From Limnohabitans sp. 2KL-27 (GTDB lineage: Bacteria > Pseudomonadota > Gammaproteobacteria > Burkholderiales > Burkholderiaceae_C), in contig NZ_CXOP01000002.1 in the NCBI RefSeq assembly GCF_001269345.1, positions 2,046,853-2,110,852 on the forward strand: a DNA stretch of 64,000 nucleotides, written 5' to 3'. The notes beneath the pieces are model-generated. The model saw only the letters and a program-made list of their open reading frames with translations. It did no database searches and was not told the DNA's origin. Positions 45,365 to 54,149 of this stretch are shown in pieces (the stretch's first letter is position 1; each line of letters opens with the position of its first letter). A program made the position numbers and the translations under genes.

Positions 45365-45835
45365 ATGAGCGACCTGTCCACCACCTCCTCCAGCACCTAC
45401 CTGGACTTCAACGCCCTCACGCGCCTGAAGGGTGAGGCGGCGCAAGATCCTTCCAAAGCCATCCGCCAGACCTCTGAGCAGTTCGAGGCCTATTTCATCC
45501 AGCAAATGATGAAGACCATGCGCGAGTCGATTGAAAAAAGCGACCTCGTCGATGGCGGCAACATGGACATGTACCAGGACCTGATGGACAAGGAAATTTC
45601 GCTGCAGATGGTCAAGCGGGGCGGCATGGGCCTGGCCGACATGATGGAGCGCCAGATGAAGCAAGCCCAAGGCCTTAGCACACAAGACGCCTTGCAACTG
45701 CACAAAAACCAAGCCATGCCAATGACCCCTGCGCGTGAAGCCATGTCCCTCAAACCGGAAGCCATCAAGGCTTACGAACTCGAGCGCATATCCGGCTACA
45801 AACTCGACCGGGTCACCCCAGGAGATCAGCCATGA
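45365..45835 (+). CDS. flgJ: Rod-binding protein FlgJ, single-domain form
   Basis: A 156-aa protein containing only the rod-binding domain (RQTSEQFEAYFIQQMMKTMRESIEKSDLVDGGNMDMYQDLMDKEISLQMVKRGGMGLADMMERQM). The C-terminal N-acetylglucosaminidase domain of enteric and most betaproteobacterial FlgJ (about 310 aa) is missing, so a separate peptidoglycan hydrolase must open the wall for the rod. The end overlaps flgK by 4 bases, and no frameshift or downstream muramidase remnant is visible. Confidence 0.9.
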   Translation: MSDLSTTSSSTYLDFNALTRLKGEAAQDPSKAIRQTSEQFEAYFIQQMMKTMRESIEKSDLVDGGNMDMYQDLMDKEISLQMVKRGGMGLADMMERQMKQAQGLSTQDALQLHKNQAMPMTPAREAMSLKPEAIKAYELERISGYKLDRVTPGDQP

Positions 45836-48315
45836 GTGACTTGCTCAGCATCGGCAGCTCGGGTGTGACCGCTTACCAGCGTGCCTTGGCCACGGTCTCC
45901 AACAACATCGCCAACGTCAACACCGACGGCTACACACGCCAGGATGTATCGCTGACAGCGAACCAGCCACGACAAATCGGCAACAGCTACCTGGGAACGG
46001 GTGCGCGCTTTGACGCCGTCCAGCGCCAGTACGACGCCTTTGTGGAATCGAATTTGCGCAACAGCAACAGCGACCTGGCCAGTCAAAAGCCCCTGCTGTC
46101 CTACGTCAATCGCTTGATCGATGTCATGGGCGATGAGAGCATCGGACTGACGACCGCGATGAACCTGTTCTTCGAATCCGCCAGAGACTTGTCCAGCGAC
46201 CCGGCGTCGATCGTTTCACGCAGCACATTCTTACGCGACGCCGATGGCTTGGCCTCCCGCTTTCAGCAACTGGCAGGTCAGTTCGATCTGCTGGACAACG
46301 AAACCCGCCAATCGGTTGAAACCGATGTGGGGCAGATCAATTCGTTGACGCAGCAACTGGGTTTGCTGAACAAGCAAATGGTCAAACACAGCAGCGCTGC
46401 CAGTCAGCCCTCGGAGTTGCTCGACCAACGCGACCGCTTGTTGCGGGAATTGTCGGGATTGATATCCGTCAAAACACGCTTTGAAACCAATGGCGCTGTC
46501 GTGGTCAGTGTGGGCGACACTCTGGACCAAGGCATCCTGGTTCAAAAAACGAGCACGCGGTCCATCAGCGTTTCCCAATCCAGCATCGACAAAAACAAGC
46601 TGGAATTTCTCATCGACGCTTACGGCAAACCAGAAACCATGCCCGGCATCAGCAGTGGCAAAATCGGTGGTGTCATGAATTTTCGTGACCAAGTGCTCAA
46701 TCCCGCCTTCAACTCCTTGAATGATCTGGCCGAAGTGATGGCCCGTGAGATCAATGCGGTGCACAGCGAGGGTGTGGACGCCGAAGGCCTGTTGGGTGGC
46801 GACTTGTTTGGCTTCAGTGCCGACAAACCCTTTCAAGCGGCGGGCATGAAAATTCTTGTTCAAGACGTCAATCGGGTTGCAGCAGCCGGACAATTCAGGG
46901 TCATTGACGACCCCCTCAACAGCGGATCAGCCCAGGCCCGCGTGAGCTATGAAGCGTCCACCTTCGCGGGGCCAACGGCTTTGGCCGGTGACTTGGCGCT
47001 GGCGCAAGTTCCGCAAATCGGCACCATCACCGTCGAGACCAGCTTGAGCGAGCCCTTTGCCAGTCTGGGTGTGGTGAGCGTGGGCACCCAAAATCTGTCC
47101 CTGACACTCGAAAATCCAACGGTTTACCAATCTTTTCAGGTTCTGACCCGGGACGGCCGCCATGTTTTAGGTCAGACCTTGAGCGCCGACGAACAGGCCT
47201 TGCTGATCAAACCGGGCAACGGCATGGAAACTGGCGCCACCTACAGCGCAGACCACCTCAACGCCAGTGGTGCATCGACCTATCTGGACATGGACATTTT
47301 CATGGGCGCGAAAGCCGAAGTCGGTGTGGTGCAGCAGTTCAACACCGCCACCGGTGACTTGTTGGATCCACAAAAGACACCGGCCGTACTGACGGGCAAC
47401 ACCTTCGTGCCCTCCTCTGCAGATATTGCTGCAGGCGCCCTGACGCTCAATGGCCGAGATCTGCCCGCCCTGGCGGGACCGCTGACCTTGAGCGCCGTCG
47501 TCAATTGGCTCAACACTGAAACCGCCAACACCGGCATCACAGCAAGTGAATCAAGTGGTCGACTGGTCCTGTCACGCGCCAGCGACAACACGACCGATGA
47601 CATTCGGCTGGGCATGGGCAGCAGCGGCGTGGCAACAGATTTGAGCCGTCTGGGCTTTGACACCCGAATTTCGATCCAGGGTGTAGCCAAAGACGACCTG
47701 TTGATTTTCGTGACCGACCGCAGCGGCGCTACCAGCAACGCGACAGTCAGCGGCCAATTCACAGGCATGGAAGGGGGCATGAAGCAAACTTTGCGGGCTT
47801 CCACGCTGCAAGTGACCTTCAGCTCCGCCACCGATTACCAAATTGTGGACACCACCACGGATACGGTGGTGGCCGAACGCAGCTTGCAAGACAACCTCAA
47901 CTCCACTGTTCCCAGTCTTTCCTACCGTGGCTTGAAGCTGGAATTCTCGACCACGCCAAAGGCTGGCGATGTCTTCACCATCGATGGCAATGCCGATGGC
48001 ATCGGCAACAACGAAGCCATGCTGCAGCTGGTCGCACTCGAAGATGAAGCCATCATGCCCGGCGGGCTGACCATGACCGAGGCCTACATTGAACGCGTCA
48101 ATCAAGTCGGCAGCGTGGCCAGGCAAGCGGCCATTGCGGAGCAAGCGCTGAGTGTGGTCTATCAACAAGCCCAAGAGGCACGCGACGGCATCTCGGGCGT
48201 CAGTTTGGACGAAGAGGCTTCCGCTTTGGTGCGTTTTCAGCAAGCCTACCAAGCCAACGCCAAAGTCATGCAAACAGCCATGTCCCTGTTTGATGCCATC
48301 TTGCAAGTGCGCTGA
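45832..48315 (+). CDS. flgK: Hook-associated protein FlgK (HAP1), enlarged
   Basis: An 827-aa hook-filament junction protein, much longer than the enteric 550 aa. N-terminal LSIGSSGVTAYQRALATVSNNIANVNTDGYTRQDVSL and C-terminal LDEEASALVRFQQAYQANAKVMQTAMSLFDAILQVR are standard. The surplus lies in the centre and includes a flagellin-IN-like module at about residues 525-610 (LTLNGRDLPALAGPLTLSAVVNWLNTETANTGITASESSGRLVLSRASDN). Export needs the FlgN chaperone. Confidence 0.95.
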   Translation: MSDLLSIGSSGVTAYQRALATVSNNIANVNTDGYTRQDVSLTANQPRQIGNSYLGTGARFDAVQRQYDAFVESNLRNSNSDLASQKPLLSYVNRLIDVMGDESIGLTTAMNLFFESARDLSSDPASIVSRSTFLRDADGLASRFQQLAGQFDLLDNETRQSVETDVGQINSLTQQLGLLNKQMVKHSSAASQPSELLDQRDRLLRELSGLISVKTRFETNGAVVVSVGDTLDQGILVQKTSTRSISVSQSSIDKNKLEFLIDAYGKPETMPGISSGKIGGVMNFRDQVLNPAFNSLNDLAEVMAREINAVHSEGVDAEGLLGGDLFGFSADKPFQAAGMKILVQDVNRVAAAGQFRVIDDPLNSGSAQARVSYEASTFAGPTALAGDLALAQVPQIGTITVETSLSEPFASLGVVSVGTQNLSLTLENPTVYQSFQVLTRDGRHVLGQTLSADEQALLIKPGNGMETGATYSADHLNASGASTYLDMDIFMGAKAEVGVVQQFNTATGDLLDPQKTPAVLTGNTFVPSSADIAAGALTLNGRDLPALAGPLTLSAVVNWLNTETANTGITASESSGRLVLSRASDNTTDDIRLGMGSSGVATDLSRLGFDTRISIQGVAKDDLLIFVTDRSGATSNATVSGQFTGMEGGMKQTLRASTLQVTFSSATDYQIVDTTTDTVVAERSLQDNLNSTVPSLSYRGLKLEFSTTPKAGDVFTIDGNADGIGNNEAMLQLVALEDEAIMPGGLTMTEAYIERVNQVGSVARQAAIAEQALSVVYQQAQEARDGISGVSLDEEASALVRFQQAYQANAKVMQTAMSLFDAILQVR

Positions 48316-48326
48316 ACGGAGCCCCT

Positions 48327-49253
48327 ATGAAAATTTCCACCATGTTTCTGTTTGACCGCGCCACCGAGCGGATGAGCACGACCCAAAACAAACTGGCGAC
48401 CACGCAGGCCCAGCTGGCTGTGGGCAAGCAGATTCTCTCGCCCAGTGACGCCCCAGACCAAGCCGCCGCCATCCAGCGCCTCAAGGGAGAGATTCAGCGC
48501 CAGGACAGCCACATGCGCACACTTGGGGTGGCGATTGGCCGGTACACCTCTGAAGAAATCGCCCTGTCGTCGTCCAATGACATTTTGATTCGGATGAAAG
48601 AGCTGGGCTTGCAGGCCGCCAATGACACCCTGGCCCCCGATGACCGCAAAGCCATCGGGATGGAAATGAAAGCCCTGCGTGACCAACTGCTGAGCCTGGG
48701 CAACACCCGCGACAACAGCGGCAATTATTTGTTTTCCGGTACACGCGTCAACACACCGGCCTTTGCAGAAGACGTCAGCGGCGAGGTCATTTACCAAGGT
48801 GACCAAACGCAAACCCGTATTCCTGCAGGCATGGAGCGCACCGTGCAGTTCACCCGCGCGGGCACCGACGTGTTCAGCCGTGTGGTGCGCGAAAACTCCG
48901 ACCAAACCAGCACAAGCGTCGGCTTTTTTGACGCGCTGGACCAGATGATCGAGGGCATCGACAACAGCGAAACCCTCCAGATTCAACAAGGTGTGGCCGA
49001 CATCACCCAAATGCACAACAACCTGACGCTCGCACAAGCCCAAAATGGTTCTGACCAGTCGGTTGTGCAAGCACAAATCGATGTGCTGGACGAGACCACG
49101 CTGCGCCTCAAATCCACCCTGTCGGAGATTGAAGACTTGGACTATGCCGAGGCCGTGACCCGCATGAACAAAGAGATGATGTCCCTCGAGGCGGCCATGG
49201 GCAGCTTTCAAAAGATATCGAGCTTGTCTCTTTTTGATTACATCCGGGGTTAA
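48327..49253 (+). CDS. flgL: Hook-associated protein FlgL (HAP3)
   Basis: A 308-aa flagellin-like junction protein. N-terminal ISTMFLFDRATERMSTTQNKLATTQAQLAVGKQILSPSDAPDQAAAIQRLKGEI and C-terminal LSEIEDLDYAEAVTRMNKEMMSLEAAMGSFQKISSLSLFDYI match the family. It is the last gene of the flgB operon, with a hexanucleotide repeat starting 2 bases after its stop. Confidence 0.95.
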   Translation: MKISTMFLFDRATERMSTTQNKLATTQAQLAVGKQILSPSDAPDQAAAIQRLKGEIQRQDSHMRTLGVAIGRYTSEEIALSSSNDILIRMKELGLQAANDTLAPDDRKAIGMEMKALRDQLLSLGNTRDNSGNYLFSGTRVNTPAFAEDVSGEVIYQGDQTQTRIPAGMERTVQFTRAGTDVFSRVVRENSDQTSTSVGFFDALDQMIEGIDNSETLQIQQGVADITQMHNNLTLAQAQNGSDQSVVQAQIDVLDETTLRLKSTLSEIEDLDYAEAVTRMNKEMMSLEAAMGSFQKISSLSLFDYIRG

Positions 49254-49303
<50 letters not shown>

Positions 49304-49364
49304 ACATCACGCACAGCACCTAGCGCGAGTTCGCCCTTTCTTCAACGCGATTACCCCCCAAACC

Positions 49365-50783
49365 ATGGCTTCCACCAACCTTGTTTCTGCTTTAGGCGCC
49401 GGCTCTGGCGTCGATGTCAAAGCGCTGGCCGAAAGTCTGGTTGAAGCCGAACGGGCGCCCAGAAAAGAGCGCATTGACGCCAAGATCACCCAAACAGAAG
49501 CCAAGATATCAGGCTATGGCGCCCTTAAATTTTCTCTGTCAGAGCTGCAAACGGCATTCATGGCGCTCAACGATGCCAAAGATTTTTCGACACTCACAGC
49601 CACCAACAGCCAACCCAGCGCCCTAGGGATCGCGACCACGTCGAGCGCGACCGCCGGTGTGTACAACATCGAGGTCACCCAATTGGCACAAGCCACGCGC
49701 AGGGCCAGCAACGCCATCGCCTCTGGGACCACCTTCAATTCGGGGGCGGCATTTGATCTGACAGTGACCGTGGGCACCACCTCCACCGCCATTTCTGTCA
49801 GTACGGCCACCCCAGAGGGGGTCGTCAGTGCTGTGAATGCCCAAACGGCCACCACAGGCGTCAGTGCCCAGTTGATCAATACCGGAAGTGCCTACACACT
49901 GGTTTTCACCGGCACCGAAGGTGATGGCAATGACTTCACCATCAGCAGTGCCAGCAGTGATTTGACTTTTCAATCCACGACCCTGCAAGATGCACAAGAT
50001 GCCCTCTTGAACATCAACGGCATCGACATCACCTCATCGAGCAACACCGTTGACGAAGCGCTGGCAGGCGTGACCCTCAATCTGTACACCACGACGACAG
50101 GTACCGCCCGCATCGGTCTCAACCCCGAAATCAGCACCGTCAAAGCCAATATCCAGGCCCTGGTCGCGGCCTACAACAATTTTTCAGACAGTGTGAAGGT
50201 TCTCAGCGACCGCAGCAGCGAAGTTGAGGAGTTTGGTGGCGCCTTGGCGGGCGACAGCCTGCTTCAAAGCATCAAATCTCAAGTGCGAAGCATGATCACG
50301 GGCGATTTCACCCTTTACACCGACACCGTCAACCTGACCGATCCACAGAACGCCAACATCAATGCCGCGTGGCAAGTGGGTTTGAGTTTTGACCGCAATG
50401 GCAAGCTCCAACTCGATGAAACCAAGCTGGACACCGCTTTTAGCGACTACGCCACCGAAGTGGTGACGCTTTTCACGGCCAACACCAATGACCTGAGCGT
50501 TTACAGCACCAGCTCGGCCGGTTTGGCCGGAACGGCCGTGCGAGACATCGACGAGATGCTGCGATCCACCAGTTTACTGACCGAGCAAACGAGCAATGCC
50601 ACCCAAAAAGTCGAGCTCTACAAAGCCGACCTCTTGAAACTGGAAGAGCGCATGACTGCGCTGCTTGAACGCTATATGAAGCAGTTTGCCCTGATGGACA
50701 GCATCGTCGGCAGCAGCAACAGCATGCGTGAAAGCATGAAGAGCAGCTTTGAAGGCATGATGGCCTCTTATTCAAACAAGTAA
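49365..50783 (+). CDS. fliD: Filament cap protein FliD (HAP2)
   Basis: A 472-aa capping protein that folds flagellin at the filament tip. N-terminal NLVSALGAGSGVDVKALAESLVEAERAPRKERIDAKITQTEAKISGYGALKFSLSELQTAF is the FliD_N domain, a flagellin-IN motif lies mid-protein (DALLNINGIDITSSSNTVDEALAGVTLNLYTTT), and FliD_C ends LEERMTALLERYMKQFALMDSIVGSSNSMRESMKSSFEGMMASY. It is separated from flgL by a microsatellite, and no clear sigma-28 box precedes it. Confidence 0.95.
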   Translation: MASTNLVSALGAGSGVDVKALAESLVEAERAPRKERIDAKITQTEAKISGYGALKFSLSELQTAFMALNDAKDFSTLTATNSQPSALGIATTSSATAGVYNIEVTQLAQATRRASNAIASGTTFNSGAAFDLTVTVGTTSTAISVSTATPEGVVSAVNAQTATTGVSAQLINTGSAYTLVFTGTEGDGNDFTISSASSDLTFQSTTLQDAQDALLNINGIDITSSSNTVDEALAGVTLNLYTTTTGTARIGLNPEISTVKANIQALVAAYNNFSDSVKVLSDRSSEVEEFGGALAGDSLLQSIKSQVRSMITGDFTLYTDTVNLTDPQNANINAAWQVGLSFDRNGKLQLDETKLDTAFSDYATEVVTLFTANTNDLSVYSTSSAGLAGTAVRDIDEMLRSTSLLTEQTSNATQKVELYKADLLKLEERMTALLERYMKQFALMDSIVGSSNSMRESMKSSFEGMMASYSNK

Positions 50784-50814
50784 GTTAAAACTAATTTTTT
50801 CCGTTTTTTATTTA

Positions 50815-50843
50815 TTTTTCATTCTTATGGGATGAATGAAAAA
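50815..50843. terminator. AT-rich inverted repeat after fliD
   Basis: A perfect 10-bp stem (TTTTTCATTC at 50815-50824, GAATGAAAAA at 50834-50843) with a 9-nt loop, 31 bases after the fliD stop and preceded by T-rich sequence. The stem is AT-rich, so termination may be modest. Confidence 0.5.
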
Positions 50844-50862
50844 TGCTGCCTGAAAATTTCTC

Positions 50863-50889
50863 TCAAGTTTGATCGGCTCGGTCCGATAC
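50863..50889 (+). promoter_or_regulatory. Sigma-28 promoter of flaG
   Basis: -35 TCAAGTTT, an 11-nt spacer, -10 TCCGATAC, 85 bases before the flaG ATG. Confidence 0.86.
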
Positions 50890-50974
50890 CTTCAATGTAC
50901 CTCTGCGCGAACCACCCAGATCTTGGGTGATTTGGCGTTTTCGCAAGAAGAGAGTGTCTTGAAAGGATCTCAAT

Positions 50975-51358
50975 ATGAGCACCGACATCACAAAACCAGC
51001 AGCGCCGCAGCCGTTCAGGCCTGCGCCTGCTGCGCCCCCAGCAGCCGCACAAGGCAAGCCAGAAACCGCTGCGCCGGCAGAGGTGAAACTGGCCTTGCCA
51101 GAGAAGACCGACCTCCAGTTTGACCCCAAGGAAATGCAGAAAAACCTGCAAGAGGCCATCGAACGGTTGAACGACCAAATGAAAAGCAACGGGCGGCAAC
51201 TGAACTTTTCAATTGACAAGGCGATTGACCGCACGGTCATCCAAGTCAAAAACGCCGAGACCGGTGAAGTCATTCGTCAAATCCCGAATGAAACCATGCT
51301 GCGTGTGGCGCACAGCATCGAGGATGTCAAGGGCATGCTGCTCGATGAAAAGTCCTGA
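50975..51358 (+). CDS. flaG: Flagellar protein FlaG
   Basis: A 127-aa protein. The N-terminal 45 residues are Pro/Ala-rich; the FlaG domain follows (LQEAIERLNDQMKSNGRQLNFSIDKAIDRTVIQVKNAETGEVIRQIPNETMLRVAHSIEDVKGMLLDEKS). FlaG affects filament length in several polar flagellates. Position between fliD and the flagellins is usual; the sigma-28 promoter is its own. Confidence 0.92.
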   Translation: MSTDITKPAAPQPFRPAPAAPPAAAQGKPETAAPAEVKLALPEKTDLQFDPKEMQKNLQEAIERLNDQMKSNGRQLNFSIDKAIDRTVIQVKNAETGEVIRQIPNETMLRVAHSIEDVKGMLLDEKS

Positions 51359-51359
51359 T

Positions 51360-51376
51360 CCGCAAATTATTTGCGG
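51360..51376 (+). terminator. Hairpin between flaG and the first flagellin
   Basis: CCGCAAA (51360-51366), a 3-nt loop TTA and TTTGCGG (51370-51376) form a 7-bp stem just after the flaG stop. There is only a weak T-run, so terminator function is tentative. Confidence 0.45.
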
Positions 51377-51383
51377 CTGTTCT

Positions 51384-51410
51384 TAAAGTTTTGAAATGAC
51401 TGGTCGATTC
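51384..51410 (+). promoter_or_regulatory. Sigma-28 promoter of the first flagellin
   Basis: -35 TAAAGTTT (perfect), an 11-nt spacer, -10 GTCGATTC, 78 bases before the flagellin 1 ATG. It is the only strong sigma-28 box I can find in the five-flagellin array, so genes 2-5 may depend on read-through from it. Confidence 0.88.
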
Positions 51411-51488
51411 ATCAACCATGCAAGAGGAATATTTCACCTTGCCCTGGAATGTCTTCCATAAACATTTTGTGTCATCAGGAGTCCAACC

Positions 51489-52325
51489 ATGACCGCCATC
51501 AACACCAACGTTAAATCGCTGATTGCCCAACAATCCTTGACAGTGAACAACCGTGCTCTGTCCAAGACCATGGAGCAACTGTCGACGGGCAAGCGCATCA
51601 ACAGCGCCTCCGATGACGCCGCAGGCTTGTCGATCAGCAACAAAATGACGGCACAAATTCGCGGTTTGAACCAGGCCGTGCGCAATGGCAACGACGCGAT
51701 CTCGATGATTCAAACCGCCGAAGGCGCTTTGAACGAAGTCACCAACATGCTGCAGCGCATGCGTGAACTGGCGGTCCAGTCCGTGAACGGCACCAACAGC
51801 ACCGCCGACCGTACCTCGCTGGATGCCGAATACGATCAGTTGTTTGCCGAAATTTCACGAATTTCTGACAAAACAACATGGAACGGCATGGACATCATGG
51901 GCAACGGTGCTTCCGCGACCTCCGGCATCACCACTTTCCAGGTGGGTCCTGCTGCTTCAGACTCCGTCATTGTGACCTTTGCAGACGTCTCGCAATTGGG
52001 CGGTATGACCAACATTTCCGCCGGTGGCATTGGTTTAGTCGCCAGTGCGACGGCCGCCATCACTGACCTGGACCAAGCCATCTCCACCGTAGACGCTTAC
52101 CGCTCTACCCTAGGTGCAGTAGTCAACCGGCTGAACTATGCCGCTGACAATTTGACAAATATCTCTACCAACACCGCAGCCTCTCGCAGTCGCATTCTGG
52201 ACACCGACTATGCGGCCGCGACCACCGAGTTGGCGCGCACCCAGATCATCCAACAGGCCGCCACAGCGATGCTGGCGCAGGCCAACCAGTCGTCGTCCTC
52301 GGTTCTTTCACTTCTGCAACAGTGA
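51489..52325 (+). CDS. Flagellin 1 of tandem array
   Basis: A 278-aa flagellin. The N-terminal D0/D1 helices (INTNVKSLIAQQSLTVNNRALSKTMEQLSTGKRINSASDDAAGLSISNKMTAQIRGLNQAVRN) and C-terminal helices ending VLSLLQQ are canonical. The central variable part is only about 70 residues, so it is a short D0-D1-plus-small-D2 flagellin. A consensus sigma-28 promoter precedes it, and flagellins 2-4 are close paralogues differing mainly in the centre. Confidence 0.96.
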   Translation: MTAINTNVKSLIAQQSLTVNNRALSKTMEQLSTGKRINSASDDAAGLSISNKMTAQIRGLNQAVRNGNDAISMIQTAEGALNEVTNMLQRMRELAVQSVNGTNSTADRTSLDAEYDQLFAEISRISDKTTWNGMDIMGNGASATSGITTFQVGPAASDSVIVTFADVSQLGGMTNISAGGIGLVASATAAITDLDQAISTVDAYRSTLGAVVNRLNYAADNLTNISTNTAASRSRILDTDYAAATTELARTQIIQQAATAMLAQANQSSSSVLSLLQQ

Positions 52326-52382
52326 TTTGAAATTGACACCGCCCTCAACACCGATTTAATTCATTGATATTTGGAGCCCATC

Positions 52383-53210
52383 ATGACCGCCATCAACACC
52401 AACGTCAAATCTCTCATTGCCCAGCAGTCTTTGACGGTGAACAACCGTGCTCTTTCCAAGACCATGGAGCAACTGTCCACCGGCAAGCGCATCAACAGCG
52501 CAGCAGATGACGCCGCGGGCTTGTCCATCAGCAACAAAATGACCGCGCAGATCCGTGGTTTGAACCAGGCTGTGCGCAACGCCAATGATGCGATCTCCAT
52601 GATTCAAACCGCCGAAGGCGCCTTGAACGAAGTCACCAACATGATGCAACGCATGCGTGAACTGGCGGTCCAGTCGGTGAACGGCACCAACAGCACGGCT
52701 GACCGGACATCGCTGGATGCCGAATACGATCAGCTCGCTGCAGAAATCACCCGCATTTCTGACAAAACCACCTGGAACGGCATGGCCATTGGCGGCGCTA
52801 GCGCCGGCAGCTATGCGTTTCAAGTGGGTCCTACCGGCACAGACACCGTGACCCTTAGTTTTGTTGACATCGCTGTGACAGGCAGCACTGTCACCTCTGC
52901 TGGTGCCATTGGTGTTGCAGACGTCAGCGCAGCAACGAGCGCCATCACCAACTTGGACAACGCGATTTCCACCATCGATTCTTACCGCTCCACTTTGGGT
53001 GCCATGGTGAACCGTCTGAACTATGCAGCAGACAACTTGACGAACGTGTCCACCAACACTGCAGCCTCGCGTAGCCGCATTCTGGACACCGATTACGCTG
53101 CAGCGACGACTGAACTGGCTCGCACACAGATCATTCAACAGGCCGCTACAGCGATGCTGGCGCAAGCCAACCAATCGCCGTCGTCGGTGCTTTCGCTGCT
53201 CCAGCAGTGA
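52383..53210 (+). CDS. Flagellin 2 of tandem array
   Basis: A 275-aa flagellin nearly identical to flagellin 1 in its N- and C-terminal helices, with a different centre (IGGASAGSYAFQVGPTGTDTVTLSFVDIAVTGSTVTSAGAIGVADV). The ATG at 52383 follows TTGGAG. The 57-base gap from flagellin 1 contains only a degenerate -10-like ACCGATTT and no good -35 at the right spacing. Confidence 0.96.
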   Translation: MTAINTNVKSLIAQQSLTVNNRALSKTMEQLSTGKRINSAADDAAGLSISNKMTAQIRGLNQAVRNANDAISMIQTAEGALNEVTNMMQRMRELAVQSVNGTNSTADRTSLDAEYDQLAAEITRISDKTTWNGMAIGGASAGSYAFQVGPTGTDTVTLSFVDIAVTGSTVTSAGAIGVADVSAATSAITNLDNAISTIDSYRSTLGAMVNRLNYAADNLTNVSTNTAASRSRILDTDYAAATTELARTQIIQQAATAMLAQANQSPSSVLSLLQQ

Positions 53211-53267
53211 TCAAATTTACCTGACCGTTTGATCCGCTATCCGTCCGTCTAATTTTTGGAGCATTCC

Positions 53268-54092
53268 ATGACCGCCATCAACACCAACGTCAAATCGCTG
53301 ATTGCCCAGCAATCCTTGACAGTGAACAACCGTAGTCTGTCCAAGACCATGGAGCAACTGTCGACGGGCAAGCGCATCAACAGCGCAGCGGACGACGCAG
53401 CAGGCTTGTCCATCAGCAACAAGATGACGGCACAAATCCGCGGTTTGAACCAAGCCGTTCGCAACGCCAATGACGCGATTTCGATGATTCAAACTGCCGA
53501 AGGCTCTTTGAACGAAGTCACCAACATGCTCCAGCGCATGCGCGAACTGGCAGTGCAGTCTGTCAACGGCACCAACTCAAGCTCAGATCGGACCTCTTTG
53601 GATGCCGAATTCGACCAACTGAACGCCGAAATCTCCCGTATTTCCAACAAAACGACTTGGAACGGCATGGAAATCATGGGATCTGCCGCTGCATCAACAG
53701 CTTTTCAAGTCGGTCCAGCTGGAAGTGACTCAGTCACAGTGAGTTTTGTAAACGCTTCTTCCTTGGGCGGCATCGTTTCTGCCGCTTCCGAGGGTATTGA
53801 AACGGCCGTCAGCGCCACCAGTGCCATCACGGAACTGGATCAAGCCATCTCCACAGTAGACGCCTACCGCTCTACCTTGGGTGCAATGGTCAACCGCCTG
53901 AATTACGCGGCAGACAACTTGACGAACGTGTCCACGAACACTGCTGCCTCTCGCAGCCGCATACTGGACACCGACTACGCGGCAGCGACCACCGAACTGG
54001 CCCGCACCCAGATCATTCAACAGGCCGCCACGGCGATGCTGGCGCAGGCCAACCAGTCGCCCTCTTCGGTCCTGTCGCTGCTCCAGCAGTGA
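53268..54092 (+). CDS. Flagellin 3 of tandem array
   Basis: A 274-aa flagellin. Conserved ends are shared with flagellins 1 and 2; the centre reads IMGSAAASTAFQVGPAGSDSVTVSFVNASSLGGIVSAASEGIETAV. It has Ser-Ser-Asp in place of Thr-Ala-Asp after GTNS in D1. The ATG at 53268 follows TTTGGAG, and the gap from flagellin 2 is again 57 bases. Confidence 0.96.
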   Translation: MTAINTNVKSLIAQQSLTVNNRSLSKTMEQLSTGKRINSAADDAAGLSISNKMTAQIRGLNQAVRNANDAISMIQTAEGSLNEVTNMLQRMRELAVQSVNGTNSSSDRTSLDAEFDQLNAEISRISNKTTWNGMEIMGSAAASTAFQVGPAGSDSVTVSFVNASSLGGIVSAASEGIETAVSATSAITELDQAISTVDAYRSTLGAMVNRLNYAADNLTNVSTNTAASRSRILDTDYAAATTELARTQIIQQAATAMLAQANQSPSSVLSLLQQ

Positions 54093-54149
54093 TCTGAATC
54101 CACTGAGATTTCAGCTGAATTTATCGTTATCTAAAAACCGGAGTCTCCC

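Noticed and set aside
52326..52382. Sigma-28 promoter before flagellin 2
   Set aside because: A CCGAT core is present (ACCGATTT), but the octamer at the correct -35 spacing is AATTGACA, far from TAAAGTTT.
53211..53267. Sigma-28 promoter before flagellin 3
   Set aside because: TCAAATTT resembles a -35, but 11 bases downstream there is TGATCCGC, not a GCCGATAA-like box.
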